Assembly: GCA_965153355.1 (NCBI GenBank)
Contig: OZ231126.1
Location: 69,130,001-69,194,000, forward strand
Reading direction: 5' to 3'
Length of the DNA: 64,000 nt
DNA from: Flaccisagitta enflata
Taxonomy: Eukaryota; Chaetognatha; Sagittoidea; Aphragmophora
The translations under genes and the position numbers were made by a program. Shown piece by piece: positions 20,604-32,329 of this stretch. A model generated the notes under the pieces. It was not told the DNA's origin. It made no database searches and saw only the letters and a program-made list of their open reading frames with translations. How positions within the stretch are numbered: position 1 is the first letter of the stretch; each line of letters begins with the position of its first letter.

Positions 20604-20979
20604 AAAAGCCGGATACACGGCTACCCCAGTCGCTTGCGGGTGGGCGGGGGTAGTGGAGAAATTTACTCTGGCATTTGGGTGGGAGCGGAGAGCTCAAAAA
20701 GTAACTAGTCATCCACATCGGCATGGTCAGCGGTAACTGATGCCCTCCTTGAAATGATCCGCTAATTCAATGCCGCAAAAAAAAAAAGAAAGAAAAAAAA
20801 AAAGAATTGAGTAACGAGGCTGGAAAAAGCTCAATCTTATGTAAAAAAACCTGGGGAATCCAACCGTGACCCTTTTAGAGCCCTACGCGGGGGCGTTTAG
20901 AAACGGCCCCAAAAAAAAACACCCAAAAATGACGGACCGACAAAGCGGGGTGTAGAGTCGCGTAGCACGCGACTAAAAA
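20604..20979 (+). repeat. Family A copy with an E-like insert
   Basis: The ends are family A (AAAGCCGGATACACGGCTAC; CAAAGCGGGGTGTAGAGTCG; CGTAGCACGCGACTAAAA). Inside, CATGGTCAGCGGTAACTGAT and GCCCTCCTTGAAATGATCC resemble the outer arm of family E, and the GGAC slot is only two units long. Confidence 0.75.
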
Positions 20980-21058
20980 AGAATGGAAGTCTTGAAGAAC
21001 CTCGGTACATGCGCTTTTCTATCAGGTCTGACAAATTGCGGAATCTGAGTGACAATAG

Positions 21059-21180
<122 letters not shown>

Positions 21181-21337
21181 ATCGTCATCAACGTTGTCAT
21201 CGTCATTGTCATCGTCTTCGTCGTCGAGGTTGTGATCTCGGTCGTTGTGGTCTTCCTTATCATCGTAATCAGCGAGCTCATTTAAAAAAAAACAAAAAGC
21301 AAGTAGATATAACTTTCTTTCTTTCTCTGTTTTTTTC

Positions 21338-21460
21338 TAGTCCCTGACACGCGACTCTATAAGTCACTTTTTGGTCAGTCCGTTGGTCCGTCGGTCTGTC
21401 GGTCCCTCCGTAACAAAGTCACCCATCCGCGAAAAATGCTGCCATGTATACGGCCTTGTT
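21338..21460 (-). repeat. Family A dispersed repeat, short
   Basis: TAGTCCCTGACACGCGACTC, a GGTCCGTCGGTC array and CCATGTATACGGCCTTGTTT. The middle blocks are reduced. Confidence 0.75.
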
Positions 21461-21614
21461 TCTTTCTCTGTTTCTTTCTTTTTGTTTTTTGTTTCTTTTT
21501 TACTTTTTGTTTGTTTGTTTCTTTTTTCTTTGTATCTTTGTTTCTCTGTTTCTTTGTTTCTTTGTTTGTTATTTTGTTTGTTTGTTTGTTTGTTTGTTTG
21601 TTTGTTTGTTTGTT

Positions 21615-21673
<59 letters not shown>

Positions 21674-21745
21674 ATCTTTCTTTCGTTTTTCCTTCTTTCG
21701 TTCTTTCGTTCTTTCTTTTGCTCTTTCGTTCTTTCTTTCTTTCCT

Positions 21746-21817
<72 letters not shown>

Positions 21818-21842
21818 ACTTTCTTTCTTACTTTCTTTCTAA

Positions 21843-21876
<34 letters not shown>

Positions 21877-21877
21877 C
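21461..21877. repeat. CTTT/GTTT microsatellite, 417 bp
   Basis: GTTT repeats pass into long CTTT tracts with scattered substitutions. At least six homogeneous blocks are separated by CGTTTTTCCTTC-type interruptions. Confidence 0.95.
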
Positions 21878-21879
21878 TT

Positions 21880-21917
21880 TTGAGTCAGAGACTAGCGACT
21901 CTATACAACCTAGGAAA
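21880..21917 (-). repeat. Family A 3' fragment
   Basis: GAGACTAGCGACTCTATACA is the start of a minus-oriented A copy, cut by the MITE at 21920. Confidence 0.55.
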
Positions 21918-21919
21918 TA

Positions 21920-22923
21920 CCGTATTTCCTCTAATTAGCGCCCCTCCTCTTATCAGCGCCCCCCCCCTCTCTTGAGAAAATAACTCTGATTTCTAATATA
22001 CTTCTTAGTCATTTTTAGTTTTCTAAAAATCAAGTTATTGCTGTTTTTATTTTTATCTTTTTTGCTTGTTTACCTACTGTGTTTGTAGATCTTTCTGCTG
22101 AATGCTTATTTTATATGCGTTTTACCCAATATTTTCTTTTTTCTTTCTCTTTTTTAATATTCCTTTCTCTTCCTGACACTGTAGAGTAGCCTGTACCTAA
22201 ATGACAAAAAGCAATAAAATTAACATTCTACGAGCAGATCATGTTGTGGGACTGTCTCAGGCTTCTGTTGAAATCAATATTGCCTTGAAATTCTACTTTT
22301 AGTTGTCCGCGCCTTACCTTCAATTTTCCTTACCCGAATAGGAAATCCAAAATTTCAAAATACTCAAATTCTAATTCTGTCTGCAGATTTGGAATCTGCA
22401 GAAAAAACTGACTCTTGAAAGTGTTCTCCTTTTTTTTTTGATATTCCAAGTAGCAGTTGGTCAAAAGTGCTGTCAAGTATTGCGAAATATACCTTTTCTT
22501 TTAATTTCTTTGTAAAATTGTTGAACTTACCTTTTTTTAGAATCTTTAATGTGGATTTTGATACTGATCCCGAAGGAATTTTGAAAAAAGAAAAGCACTT
22601 TCAACAGACTGTTTTTCATGCAGATTCTAAATCTTCTGTCAAAAGTTTGATTTGAGCAATTTGAAATTTTTGGTTTTCTATTGACCCATGGAAAGTTCAA
22701 GGTAAGGCGCGGCAAGGAAGATGTAAACTTTTAAAGCTGAAAATGGTCACAACAGAAGCCCAAGACAGCTCCACAACATGAACTGCTTGTAGAATTTGGA
22801 TTTCTTTGGATTTAGTCATTTCAGTACAGGCTACTGTAGAGGGGGCCCTAATTAGAGGGTAGAAAAGGCAATATCATTTTTTGATTTTGTAACCGCCCCA
22901 GGCGCTAATTGGAGGGAATACGG
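21920..22923. mobile_element. TA-flanked MITE with CCGTATTTCC ends
   Basis: The left end CCGTATTTCCTCTAATTAGC and the right end (reversed CCGTATTCCCTCCAATTAGC) are inverted repeats with two mismatches, flanked by TA at 21918-21919 and 22924-22925. About 650 bp of its length is the hAT-type MITE at 22187-22833, so the element itself is about 350 bp. Confidence 0.85.
22187..22833. mobile_element. hAT-type MITE, family H1 copy 1
   Basis: The element starts TAGCCTGTACCTAAATGAC and ends GTCATTTCAGTACAGGCTA, an inverted pair. A perfect 8-bp duplication CTGTAGAG flanks it (22179-22186 and 22834-22841), as is typical for hAT transposons. A second copy lies at 53125-53769. There is no transposase frame. 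Confidence 0.9.
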
Positions 22924-22991
22924 TAAGTCTACGTTCACTTGAAGAGGAAATTCATTCACTAAAAAGATATCAGGTGGGTGGGTGTTTTCTT

Positions 22992-23065
22992 TTAGGCGCG
23001 CCATAGCAACTCTTTAAAAAGCTCTCTCCGTTGGTCAGTCGGTTGGTCAGTCCATCACGCTCGAG
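22992..23065 (-). repeat. Family A, D-subtype fragment
   Basis: TAGGCGCGCCATAGCAACTC, a GTTGGTCAGTCGG array and CCATCACGCTCGAGTG. The 5' half is absent. Confidence 0.55.
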
Positions 23066-23430
23066 TGAAAAATTACAGAAAATGCTAAAAATGACATGAG
23101 AACTCGTCTTGTTCATCATTTATGTTACTCATCATATCACATTCAAACTTGTTTGCATGAAGTTGTAGTCATGAATTATTGAAAAAAGGGGAAAATCTTT
23201 AGAACGCGTTTGGCATTTCTCATGGAAAACCAGATCAAATTTCTGATGGTAATATCAGATCTTATAAAACCACGTGAAATTTATATAACTAAAGATGGTT
23301 GTGAGGCCTTTGGGTTTATCATGAAAGAATACGACTCTAATCAGAGCTGCAAATATGACAAAACATGAAATGTGGAGGTGGGAGGGATGTTGACCGGCAT
23401 TTGGGCCTTTTGGAGAGAAGACCATGTGTA
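23066..23430. other. Unclassified DNA left of the satellite
   Basis: No gene or repeat recognised. Confidence 0.4.
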
Positions 23431-26385
23431 GAGGGGGTCAGGTGGTTCTAGGTGGTCGGCTGGTATTTTTCAGCGTCAGGGGTGTATATTAGCCACGGTG
23501 ATGGTGTTTTAGGGGGGGTCAGGTGGTTCTAGGTGGTCGGCTGGTATTTTTCAGCGTCAGGGGTGTATATTAGCCACGGTGATGGTGTTTTAGGGGGGTC
23601 AGGTGGTTCTAGGTGGTCGGCTGGTATTTTTCAGCGTCAGGGGTGTATATTAGCCACGGTGATGGTGTTTTAGGGGGGTCAGGTGGTTCTAGGTGGTCGG
23701 CTGGTATTTTTCAGCGTCAGGGGTGTATATTAGCCACGGTGATGGTGTTTTAGGGGGGTCAGGTGGTTCTAGGTGGTCGGCTGGTATTTTTCAGCGTCAG
23801 GGGTGTATATTAGCCACGGTGATGGTGTTTTAGGGGGGTCAGGTGGTTCTAGGTGGTCGGCTGGTATTTTTCAGCGTCAGGGGTGTATATTAGCCACGGT
23901 GATGGTGTTTTAGGGGGGTCAGGTGGTTCTAGGTGGTCGGCTGGTATTTTTCAGCGTCAGGGGTGTATATTAGCCACGGTGATGGTGTTTTAGGGGGGTC
24001 AGGTGGTTCTAGGTGGTCGGCTGGTATTTTTCAGCGTCAGGGGTGTATATTAGCCACGGTGATGGTGTTTTAGGGGGGTCAGGTGGTTCTAGGTGGTCGG
24101 CTGGTATTTTTCAGCGTCAGGGGTGTATATTAGCCACGGTGATGGTGTTTTAGGGGGGTCAGGTGGTTCTAGGTGGTCGGCTGGTATTTTTCAGCGTCAG
24201 GGGTGTATATTAGCCACGGTGATGGTGTTTTAGGGGGGTCAGGTGGTTCTAGGTGGTCGGCTGGTATTTTTCAGCGTCAGGGGTGTATATTAGCCACGGT
24301 GATGGTGTTTTAGGGGGGTCAGGTGGTTCTAGGTGGTCGGCTGGTATTTTTCAGCGTCAGGGGTGTATATTAGCCACGGTGATGGTGTTTTAGGGGGGTC
24401 AGGTGGTTCTAGGTGGTCGGCTGGTATTTTTCAGCGTCAGGGGTGTATATTAGCCACGGTGATGGTGTTTTAGGGGGGTCAGGTGGTTCTAGGTGGTCGG
24501 CTGGTATTTTTCAGCGTCAGGGGTGTATCTCCTCGGTGATGGTGTTTTAGGGGGGTCAGGTGGTTCTAGGTGGTCGGCTGGTATTTTTCAGCGTCAGGGG
24601 TGTATATTAGCCACGGTGATGGTGTTTTAGGGGGGTCAGGTGGTTCTAGGTGGTCGGCTGGTATTTTTCAGCGTCAGGGGTGTATATTAGCCACGGTGAT
24701 GGTGTTTTAGGGGGGTCAGGTGGTTCTAGGTGGTCGGCTGGTATTTTTCAGCGTCAGGGGTGTATATTAGCCATGGTGATGGTGTTTTAGGGGGTCAGGT
24801 GGTTCTAGGTGGTCGGCTGGCATTTTTTCAGCGTCAGGGGTGTATATTAGCAGTGATGGTGTTTTAGGGGGTCAGGTGGTTCTAGGTGGTCGGCTGGTAT
24901 TTTCAGCGTCAGGGGTGTATATTAGCCCGGTGATGGTGTTTTAGGGGGCCAGGTGGTTCTAGGTGGTCGGCTGGTATTTTTCAGCGTCAGGTGTATATTA
25001 GCCGCGTGATGGTGTTTTAGGGGGTCAGGTGGTTCTAGGTGGTCGGCTGGTATTTTTCAGCGTCAGGTGTATATAGCCGTGGTGATGGTGTTTTAGGGGG
25101 TCAGGTGGTTCTAGGTGGTCGGCTGGTATTTTTCAGCGTCAGGGGTGTATATTAGCCGCGGTGATGGTGTTTTAGGGGTCAGGTGGTTCTAGGTGGTCGG
25201 CTGGTATTTTCAGCGTCAGGGGTGTATATTAGCCACGGTGATGGTGTTTTAGGGGGGTCAGGTGGTTCTAGGTGGTCGGCTGGTATTTTTCAGCGTCAGG
25301 GGTGTATATTAGCCACGGTGATGGTGTTTTAGGGGGGTCAGGTGGTTCTAGGTGGTCGGCTGGTATTTTTCAGCGTCAGGGGTGTATTAGTTAGGGGATG
25401 GGGGTGGGGGGTCAGGTGGTTCTAGGTGGTCGGCTGGTATTTTTCAGCGTCAGGGGTGTATATTAGCCACGGTGATGGTGTTTTAGGGGGGTCAGGTGGT
25501 TCTAGGTGGTCGGCTGGTATTTTTCAGCGTCAGGGGTGTATATTAGCCACGGTGATGGTGTTTTAGGGGGGTCAGGTGGTTCTAGGTGGTCGGCTGGTAT
25601 TTTTCAGCGTCAGGGGTGTATATTAGCCACGGTGATGGTGTTTTAGGGGGGTCAGGTGGTTCTAGGTGGTCGGCTGGTATTTTTCAGCGTCAGGGGTGTA
25701 TATTAGCCACGGTGATGGTGTTTTAGGGGGGTCAGGTGGTTCTAGGTGGTCGGCTGGTATTTTTCAGCGTCAGGGGTGTATATTAGCCACGGTGATGGTG
25801 TTTTAGGGGGGTCAGGTGGTTCTAGGTGGTCGGCTGGTATTTTTCAGCGTCAGGGGTGTATATTAGCCACGGTGATGGTGTTTTAGGGGGGTCAGGTGGT
25901 TCTAGGTGGTCGGCTGGTATTTTTCAGCGTCAGGGGTGTATATTAGCCACGGTGATGGTGTTTTAGGGGGGTCAGGTGGTTCTAGGTGGTCGGCTGGTAT
26001 TTTTCAGCGTCAGGGGTGTATATTAGCCACGGTGATGGTGTTTTAGGGGGGTCAGGTGGTTCTAGGTGGTCGGCTGGTATTTTTCAGCGTCAGGGGTGTA
26101 TATTAGCCACGGTGATGGTGTTTTAGGGGGGTCAGGTGGTTCTAGGTGGTCGGCTGGTATTTTTCAGCGTCAGGGGTGTATATTAGCCACGGTGATGGTG
26201 TTTTAGGGGGGTCAGGTGGTTCTAGGTGGTCGGCTGGTATTTTTCAGCGTCAGGGGTGTATATTAGCCACGGTGATGGTGTTTTAGGGGGGTCAGGTGGT
26301 TCTAGGTGGTCGGCTGGTATTTTTCAGCGTCAGGGGTGTATATTAGCCACGGTGATGGTGTTTTAGGGGGGGTCAGGTGGTTCTA
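23431..26385. repeat. 80-bp satellite, array 1 (about 37 units)
   Basis: The unit starts GGTGGTCGGCTGGTA and contains TTCAGCGTCAGGGGTGTATA and GGTGATGGTGTTTTAGG. Units from 23451 to 24500 and from 25430 to 26370 are almost identical. Units between about 24510 and 25400 carry small deletions and substitutions. No coding role is supported. Confidence 0.97.
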
Positions 26386-27155
26386 CACCGTCTTTTAATC
26401 GGTTTGACTTTTAGTAAACCTTTATAGCTCCAAAACTATTGGGAGAAAAGTCTTCAAATTTTTGGTGTATGTAGGTAATATGCTACGGTTTTGTCATGCC
26501 AAATCTCTATGTTGAGTTCATAAGTATTGGAAGTCAGCATAACATTGAGAAAACTACAATTTCGTGGGCCAAATCAACTTTTGATATCTTTTTTTGAAAG
26601 AGATTGTTGCTATTTGCTTGCTGCGTCTATAGAAAATAGACCTAAAAATCTGAGAAAATAGATAATTGTTTCTAAGTTTCACTCATCTGAGTTTTGTTTG
26701 AAAATTTGATATTTTTTTTTTGGGGGGGGGGGGGTGAAAACATTTTGGGTGATTTTTCTATGTTTCGAAACAAAAAATGTGAAAATTTCCAATCAAAACC
26801 ATTAACAATCATTTTGAATATCCAGATTTTCGATCCTTATGCAGCAGGTGTGCAATTTATGAACAATCATCTGTGGTTTGAGACTAATCCCAGGGTTTTA
26901 GGTCAACTCCTATGGAAATGGCAAGTTGCAAAAGACAGCCTCATTAAAAAAAGACCACAGAAAATGAAATGGCATAAAAAATGGAAGTTTAATCAATGTT
27001 ACGCTTACCCCAAGTATTCAAGAGCTCGATATTAAGATTTGGCATAACAAAACCGTAGCTTACCACCAACATACACTAAAAAATTGAAGACTTTTCTCCC
27101 AATAGTTTAGGAGTTATAAAGGATTACTAAAAGTCAAACCGATTTAAAGACGGTG
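26386..27155. mobile_element. MITE with 120-bp inverted ends inside satellite
   Basis: The ends CACCGTCTTTTAATCGGTTT and (reversed) CACCGTCTTTAAATCGGTTT are inverted repeats about 120 bp long with roughly a dozen mismatches. TA at 26384-26385 and 27156-27157 is the target duplication; removal restores the satellite word TTCTAGGTGG. The interior frame (26694-27035) resembles no known protein. Confidence 0.9.
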
Positions 27156-28775
27156 TAGGTGGTCGGCTGGTATTTTTCAGCGTCAGGGGTGTATATTAGC
27201 CGCGGTGATGGTGTTTTAGGGGGGGTCAGGTGGTTCTAGGTGGTCGGCTGGTATTTTTCAGCGTCAGGGGTGTATATTAGCCACGGTGATGGTGTTTTAG
27301 GGGGGTCAGGTGGTTCTAGGTGGTCGGCTGGTATTTTTCAGCGTCAGGGGTGTATATTAGCCACGGTGATGGTGTTTTAGGGGGGTCAGGTGGTTCTAGG
27401 TGGTCGGCTGGTATTTTTCAGCGTCAGGGGTGTATATTAGCCACGGTGATGGTGTTTTAGGGGGGTCAGGTGGTTCTAGGTGGTCGGCTGGTATTTTTCA
27501 GCGTCAGGGGTGTATATTAGCCACGGTGATGGTGTTTTAGGGGGGTCAGGTGGTTCTAGGTGGTCGGCTGGTATTTTTCAGCGTCAGGGGTGTATATTAG
27601 CCGCGGTGATGGTGTTTTAGGGGGGGTCAGGTGGTTCTAGGTGGTCGGCTGGTATTTTTCAGCGTCAGGGGTGTATATTAGCCGCGGTGATGGTGTTTTA
27701 GGGGGGTCAGGTGGTTCTAGGTGGTCGGCTGGTATTTTTCAGCGTCAGGGGTGTATATTAGCCACGGTGATGGTGTTTTAGGGGGGTCAGGTGGTTCTAG
27801 GTGGTCGGCTGGTATTTTTCAGCGTCAGGGGTGTATAGTAGCTGATGGTGTTTTAGGGGGGTCAGGTGGTTCTAGGTGGTCGGCTGGTATTTTTCAGCGT
27901 CAGGGTATATATTAGCCGCGATGGTGTTTTAGGGGGGGTCAGGTGGTTCTAGGTGGTCGGCTGGTATTTTTCAGCGTCAGGGGTGTATATTAGCCGCGGT
28001 GATGGTGTTTTAGGGGGGGTCAGGTGGTTCTAGGTGGTCGGCTGGTATTTTTCAGCGTCAGGGGTGTATATTAGCCGCGGTGATGGTGTTTTAGGGGGGG
28101 TCAGGTGGTTCTAGGTGGTCGGCTGGTATTTTTCAGCGTCAGGGGTGTATAGCCAGGTGAGGTGTTTAGGGGGTCAGGTGGTTCTAGGTGGTCGGCTGGT
28201 ATTTTTCAGTCAGGGGTGTGCATATGTGGTGATGGTGTTTAGGGGGGTCAGGTGGTTCAGTGGTCGGCTGCATTTTCAGCGTCAGGGGTTAATTGCCATG
28301 TGATGTGTTTTAGGGGGTCAGGTGGTTCTAGGTGGTCGGCTGGTATTTTCAGCGTCAGGTGTATATTAGCCGGTGATGGTGTTTTAGGGGGTCAGGTGGT
28401 TCTAGGTGGTCGGCTGGTATTTTTCAGCGTCAGGGGTGTATATTAGCCACGGTGATGGTGTTTTAGGGGGGTCAGGTGGTTCTAGGTGGTCGGCTGGTAT
28501 TTTTCAGCGTCAGGGGTGTATATTAGCCACGGTGATGGTGTTTTAGGGGGGTCAGGTGGTTCTAGGTGGTCGGCTGGTATTTTTCAGCGTCAGGGGTGTA
28601 TATTAGCCACGGTGATGGTGTTTTAGGGGGGTCAGGTGGTTCTAGGTGGTCGGCTGGTATTTTTCAGCGTCAGGGGTGTATATTAGCCACGGTGATGGTG
28701 TTTTAGGGGGGTCAGGTGGTTCTAGGTGGTCGGCTGGTATTTTTCAGCGTCAGGGGTGTATATTAGCCACGGTGC
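27156..28775. repeat. 80-bp satellite, array 2 (about 20 units)
   Basis: The same unit and register continue from the first array. A degenerate island at about 27830-28400 has units shortened to 60-78 bp. The array stops in mid-unit at 28775 at a CAC microsatellite. Confidence 0.97.
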
Positions 28776-28860
28776 ACCACCACCACCACCACCACCACCA
28801 CCACCACCACCACAACAACAACAACAACAACAACAACCACAACCACAACCACAACCACAA

Positions 28861-28935
<75 letters not shown>

Positions 28936-28936
28936 C
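28774..28936. repeat. Compound CAC then AAC microsatellite
   Basis: CAC repeats change to AAC repeats with an ACCACA intermediate block. The satellite joins it directly. Confidence 0.95.
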
Positions 28937-29116
28937 CTCCCATGAGTAGTCTGAGGGCTATGAGGGTCTTCCCATGAAGATGATGATGGCGGTGGAGCTG
29001 GCGCTGGCGACGGTGACAATGAAGGCACTAACAAAGAAGGTTTTTTTTTTTTTTTTTTAGCTTTTTTTGTTTCTTCCCTTTTTTCTTTGTTATCTTTTTT
29101 CATTTTCTTTTTTTCC

Positions 29117-29159
29117 GTCGTCGTTGTCGTCGTCGTCGTTGTCGTCGTCGTCGTTGTCT

Positions 29160-29213
<54 letters not shown>
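29117..29213. repeat. Palindromic GTC/GAC microsatellite
   Basis: GTC/GTT repeats turn at about 29158-29164 (TCTTCGA) into pure GAC repeats, so the halves are inverted copies. Confidence 0.92.
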
Positions 29214-29214
<1 letters not shown>

Positions 29215-29520
29215 TTGTGATAAAGTCACCTCTGTCACCCAACGTCACGACTATGACGACGGCGATGACGGCTGCTTTAGAATAAAAAGTGATAACAGCA
29301 CATCTAAAGCAACGTGGTAACCGAAGAAAAAGAAGGAAATGGAAATAATATAGGGCAGGTGCATCAAACCGGAAACGCGAGCCAGCTGCAGGTGCATCCT
29401 GTTGACACTCCATTGCGCGCGCAATCAAGATAAACGCCGCGTTTAATCCAGGTGAGCTCAAGAATCAAGATCAGGGCCACGATATAAACAGGCGCGAGAG
29501 ACTGCTTTGAGCGACTTTAA

Positions 29521-29641
<121 letters not shown>

Positions 29642-30280
29642 TTTTTTTTTCGCCTAGTCGCCATTGGTATTGCTTTGCCATTTGCATATGCGTCAAATGT
29701 ACAGTTTGCCTAATCTGATCTGACACTAGACGCGTTAGAAGAATCCACAGTCTTTCTTTTTCTCTAATCTTTATGCATTATCTCTGATATTATCATTTAT
29801 ACCTATTAAGTTACATTGGATGATTTGATAAACATGAACAGAACATTGGCTTTTGGAAGTTTTTTGAACGAACACTAACAGAACAAAAATCCACTAAGAT
29901 AATTAGCATACAAAAAAAAATGATAGTGTTTTTTCCTCATAAATGCATAATGTTGAAAAGCCCAGATAATTTGAGTATGAATTGGTGTACCATCTTTTAT
30001 CGTCATCATCGCTTTCAGCACGGAAAAGAAGAAAAAAGTTCCTTCAGAAATGGCGAAAGTTCTTTGATTCTGATGACACGTGGGTGACACTTTTGCTGCA
30101 TTCATATATTTTGATGACTCCAAGGTCTTCTGTATAGAAAATGTCGTGTGTTAGGTCCAATTTCTGAATAGTGGATGTTGGATCGAGGTATGATGTCTTG
30201 TGCTACGACAAGCGTTCTGCTGAATATTAACAATACCATATTGGTACGATTTTGGTGATGCCATGAGGGGTGTCTAGTAA
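29642..30280. other. AT-rich stretch, no feature recognised
   Basis: No gene or known repeat seen. Confidence 0.4.
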
Positions 30281-30427
30281 AACAAGGCCGGATACACGTC
30301 AAACCAACTTGCGTGCTGTTTAGCAAGAGCCCCAGGGGTTACGATAAAACATTTTGGCTGGGGCAGTGATGCGAAAACCGACGGGTGGACCAACAGATAG
30401 ACAGACGTGCTAACGGCCAACTGACTG
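30281..30427 (+). repeat. Family A dispersed repeat, decayed
   Basis: AACAAGGCCGGATACACGTC, TTGCGTGCTGTTTAGCAAGA, GGGGCAGTGATGCGAAAACC and a GACCAACAGATAG slot. The terminal hairpin is missing and the next copy follows at once. Confidence 0.7.
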
Positions 30428-30657
30428 AACAAGGCCGGATACTCGGCTACCCCAGCCGCGAGCGGATGGGCAGGGGCCGTATTTGAGGTCACTTGATCAC
30501 TTGAGCAGGAGCATTGAGGCCAAAGACCGCAAAAAAAAAAGCAAAGTGTGACGGACCAACGGACGGATGGACCGACGGACAGATGGACGGACGGGCGGAC
30601 GGACGGACGGACGGACCGACAAAGCGGGGTGTAGAGTCGCATTTACGTGACAGAAAA
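30428..30657 (+). repeat. Family A dispersed repeat, full copy
   Basis: AACAAGGCCGGATACTCGGC, AGGTCACTTGATCACTTGAG, AAGCAAAGTGTGACGGACC, a GGAC array of about 65 bp, and CGACAAAGCGGGGTGTAGAG. The last arm is mutated (TTTACGTGACAGAAAA). Confidence 0.85.
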
Positions 30658-30834
30658 AAACAAGCCCGACTGGGCAAAGATGCGTCCGGGCTGTGTCTCA
30701 GCGTGTATTGATCATGTGACATATATGTATGGACAGACAGATGGACGAACAGACTGGTGGAATGACTCTAAAAACATGTTGGTTGATCATTTGTTTCAGT
30801 GTAGGATATCACTGTGGCCAAAAACAGCCGAGAA

Positions 30835-30950
30835 ACGCGGTTTTCGCACAGGCGTGACGGACCGACCGACGGACCGAGCGACTGACCGACGGACCGACGG
30901 ACGGACAGACCCTCTTATAGAGATGCGTTCCTGACGGACGCATCTAAAAA
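30835..30950 (+). repeat. Family A, C-subtype 3' part
   Basis: GTGACGGACCGACCGACGGA, GACCCTCTTATAGAGATGCG and a hairpin around CGTTCCTGACGGACGCATCT before AAAAA. Confidence 0.7.
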
Positions 30951-31014
30951 CATAACATCGAGCCAACCAAAAGACTCGCCGAGTGTATCGCAGCACCTTA
31001 TTTTGTGATGATCA

Positions 31015-32062
31015 GCTCCCTTCCTATCATCCTTCCTTCTTTTCTAGTCCAAGAAGCTTTCCTTCATTTTCTTGTCCAAGAAGCTTTCATTCATTTTCTG
31101 GTCCTCTCATCCTTCCTTCTTTTCTAGTTCTAGAAGCTTTCCTTCATTTTCCTGTCCAAGAAGCTTTCCTTCATCTTCTGGTCCTCTCATCCTTCCTTCT
31201 TTTCTAGTCCTAGAAGCTTTCCTTCATTTTCTTGTCCAAGAAGCTTTCTTTCATTTTCTGGTCCTCTCATCCTTCCTTCTTTTCTAATTCTAGAAGCTTT
31301 CCTTCATTTTCTTGTCCAAGAAGCTTTCATTCATTTTCTGGTCCTCTCATCCTTCCTTCTTTTCTAGTTCTAGAAGCTTTCCTTCATTTTCTTGTCCAAG
31401 AAGCTTTCATTCATTTTCTGGTCCTCTCATCCTTCCTTCTTTTCTAGTTCTAGAAGCTTTCCTTCATTTTCCTGTCCAAGAAGCTTTTCTTCATTTTCTG
31501 GTCCTCTCATCCTTCCTTCTTTTCTAGTCCAAGAAGCTTTCCTTCATTTTCCAGTCCAAGAAGCTTTCCTTCATTTTCTGGTCCTCTCATCCTTCCTTCT
31601 TTTCTAGTCCTAGAAGCTTTCCTTCATTTTCTTGTCCAAGAAGCTTTCTTTCATTTTCTGGTCCTCTCATCCTTCCTTCTTTTCTAATTCTAGAAGCTTT
31701 CCTTCATTTTCTTGTCCAAGAAGCTTTCATTCATTTTCTGGTCCTCTCATCCTTCCTTCTTTTCTAGCTCTAGAAGCTTTCCTTCATTTTCCTGTCCAAG
31801 AAGCTTTTCTTCATTTTCTGGTCCTCTCATCCTTCCTTCTTTTCTAGTCCTAGAAGCTTTCCTTCATTTTCTTGTCCAAGAAGCTTTTTTTCATTTTCTG
31901 GTCCTTTCATCCTTCCTTCTTTTCTAGTCCTAGAAGCTTTCCTTCATTTTCTTGTCCAAGAAGCTTTCCTTCATTTTCTGGTCCTCTCATCCTTCCTTCT
32001 TTTCTAGTCCTAGAAGCTTTCCTTCTTCTTATAGTCCTAGAAGCTTCCCTCCTTTCTTCATC
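31015..32062. repeat. Pyrimidine-rich 80-bp minisatellite (about 13 units)
   Basis: The 80-bp unit contains TCTAGTCCTAGAAGCTTTCC, TGTCCAAGAAGCTTTC and CTGGTCCTCTCATCCTTCC. Three internal blocks of about 24-29 bp are related, so it is a higher-order repeat. Since 80 bp is not a multiple of three, frames rotate between units, so coding is unlikely. Confidence 0.93.
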
Positions 32063-32228
32063 GTACAACTCGTAAAATCGTTAATCAGGACAAATCATGT
32101 TGAGAGTGAATGAGATTCCATCGTCATTCCATCGTCATCTGCGTCAATCATGACGAGAATCACGCGTCTACAAGAAACATCGTTACGACTCATTTCATGC
32201 CCGTCTACATGAATCTCAGCATATTTAA

Positions 32229-32240
32229 TCTCTCTCTTTC

Positions 32241-32323
<83 letters not shown>

Positions 32324-32325
32324 CT
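32229..32325. repeat. TTTC microsatellite
   Basis: About 95 bp of nearly pure TTTC. Confidence 0.95.
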
Positions 32326-32329
32326 TAGA

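Noticed and set aside
26694-27035. 113-codon frame inside the satellite MITE
   Set aside because: It includes a poly-G segment, overlaps the inverted arm and resembles no transposase motif.
23431-28775. CRISPR-like regular repeat array
   Set aside because: The 80-bp units are adjacent with no unique spacers, and the context is eukaryotic.
30647-30934. Short frames with Thr-Asp-Gly-Arg or Ser-Val-Arg repeats in family A copies
   Set aside because: They come from the GGAC/GGTC tetranucleotide slot of the repeat and occur in every copy.
31072-32075. Series of 71-codon Phe/Ser-rich frames
   Set aside because: They recur every 80 bp because of the tandem unit and rotate through frames. They are not genes.
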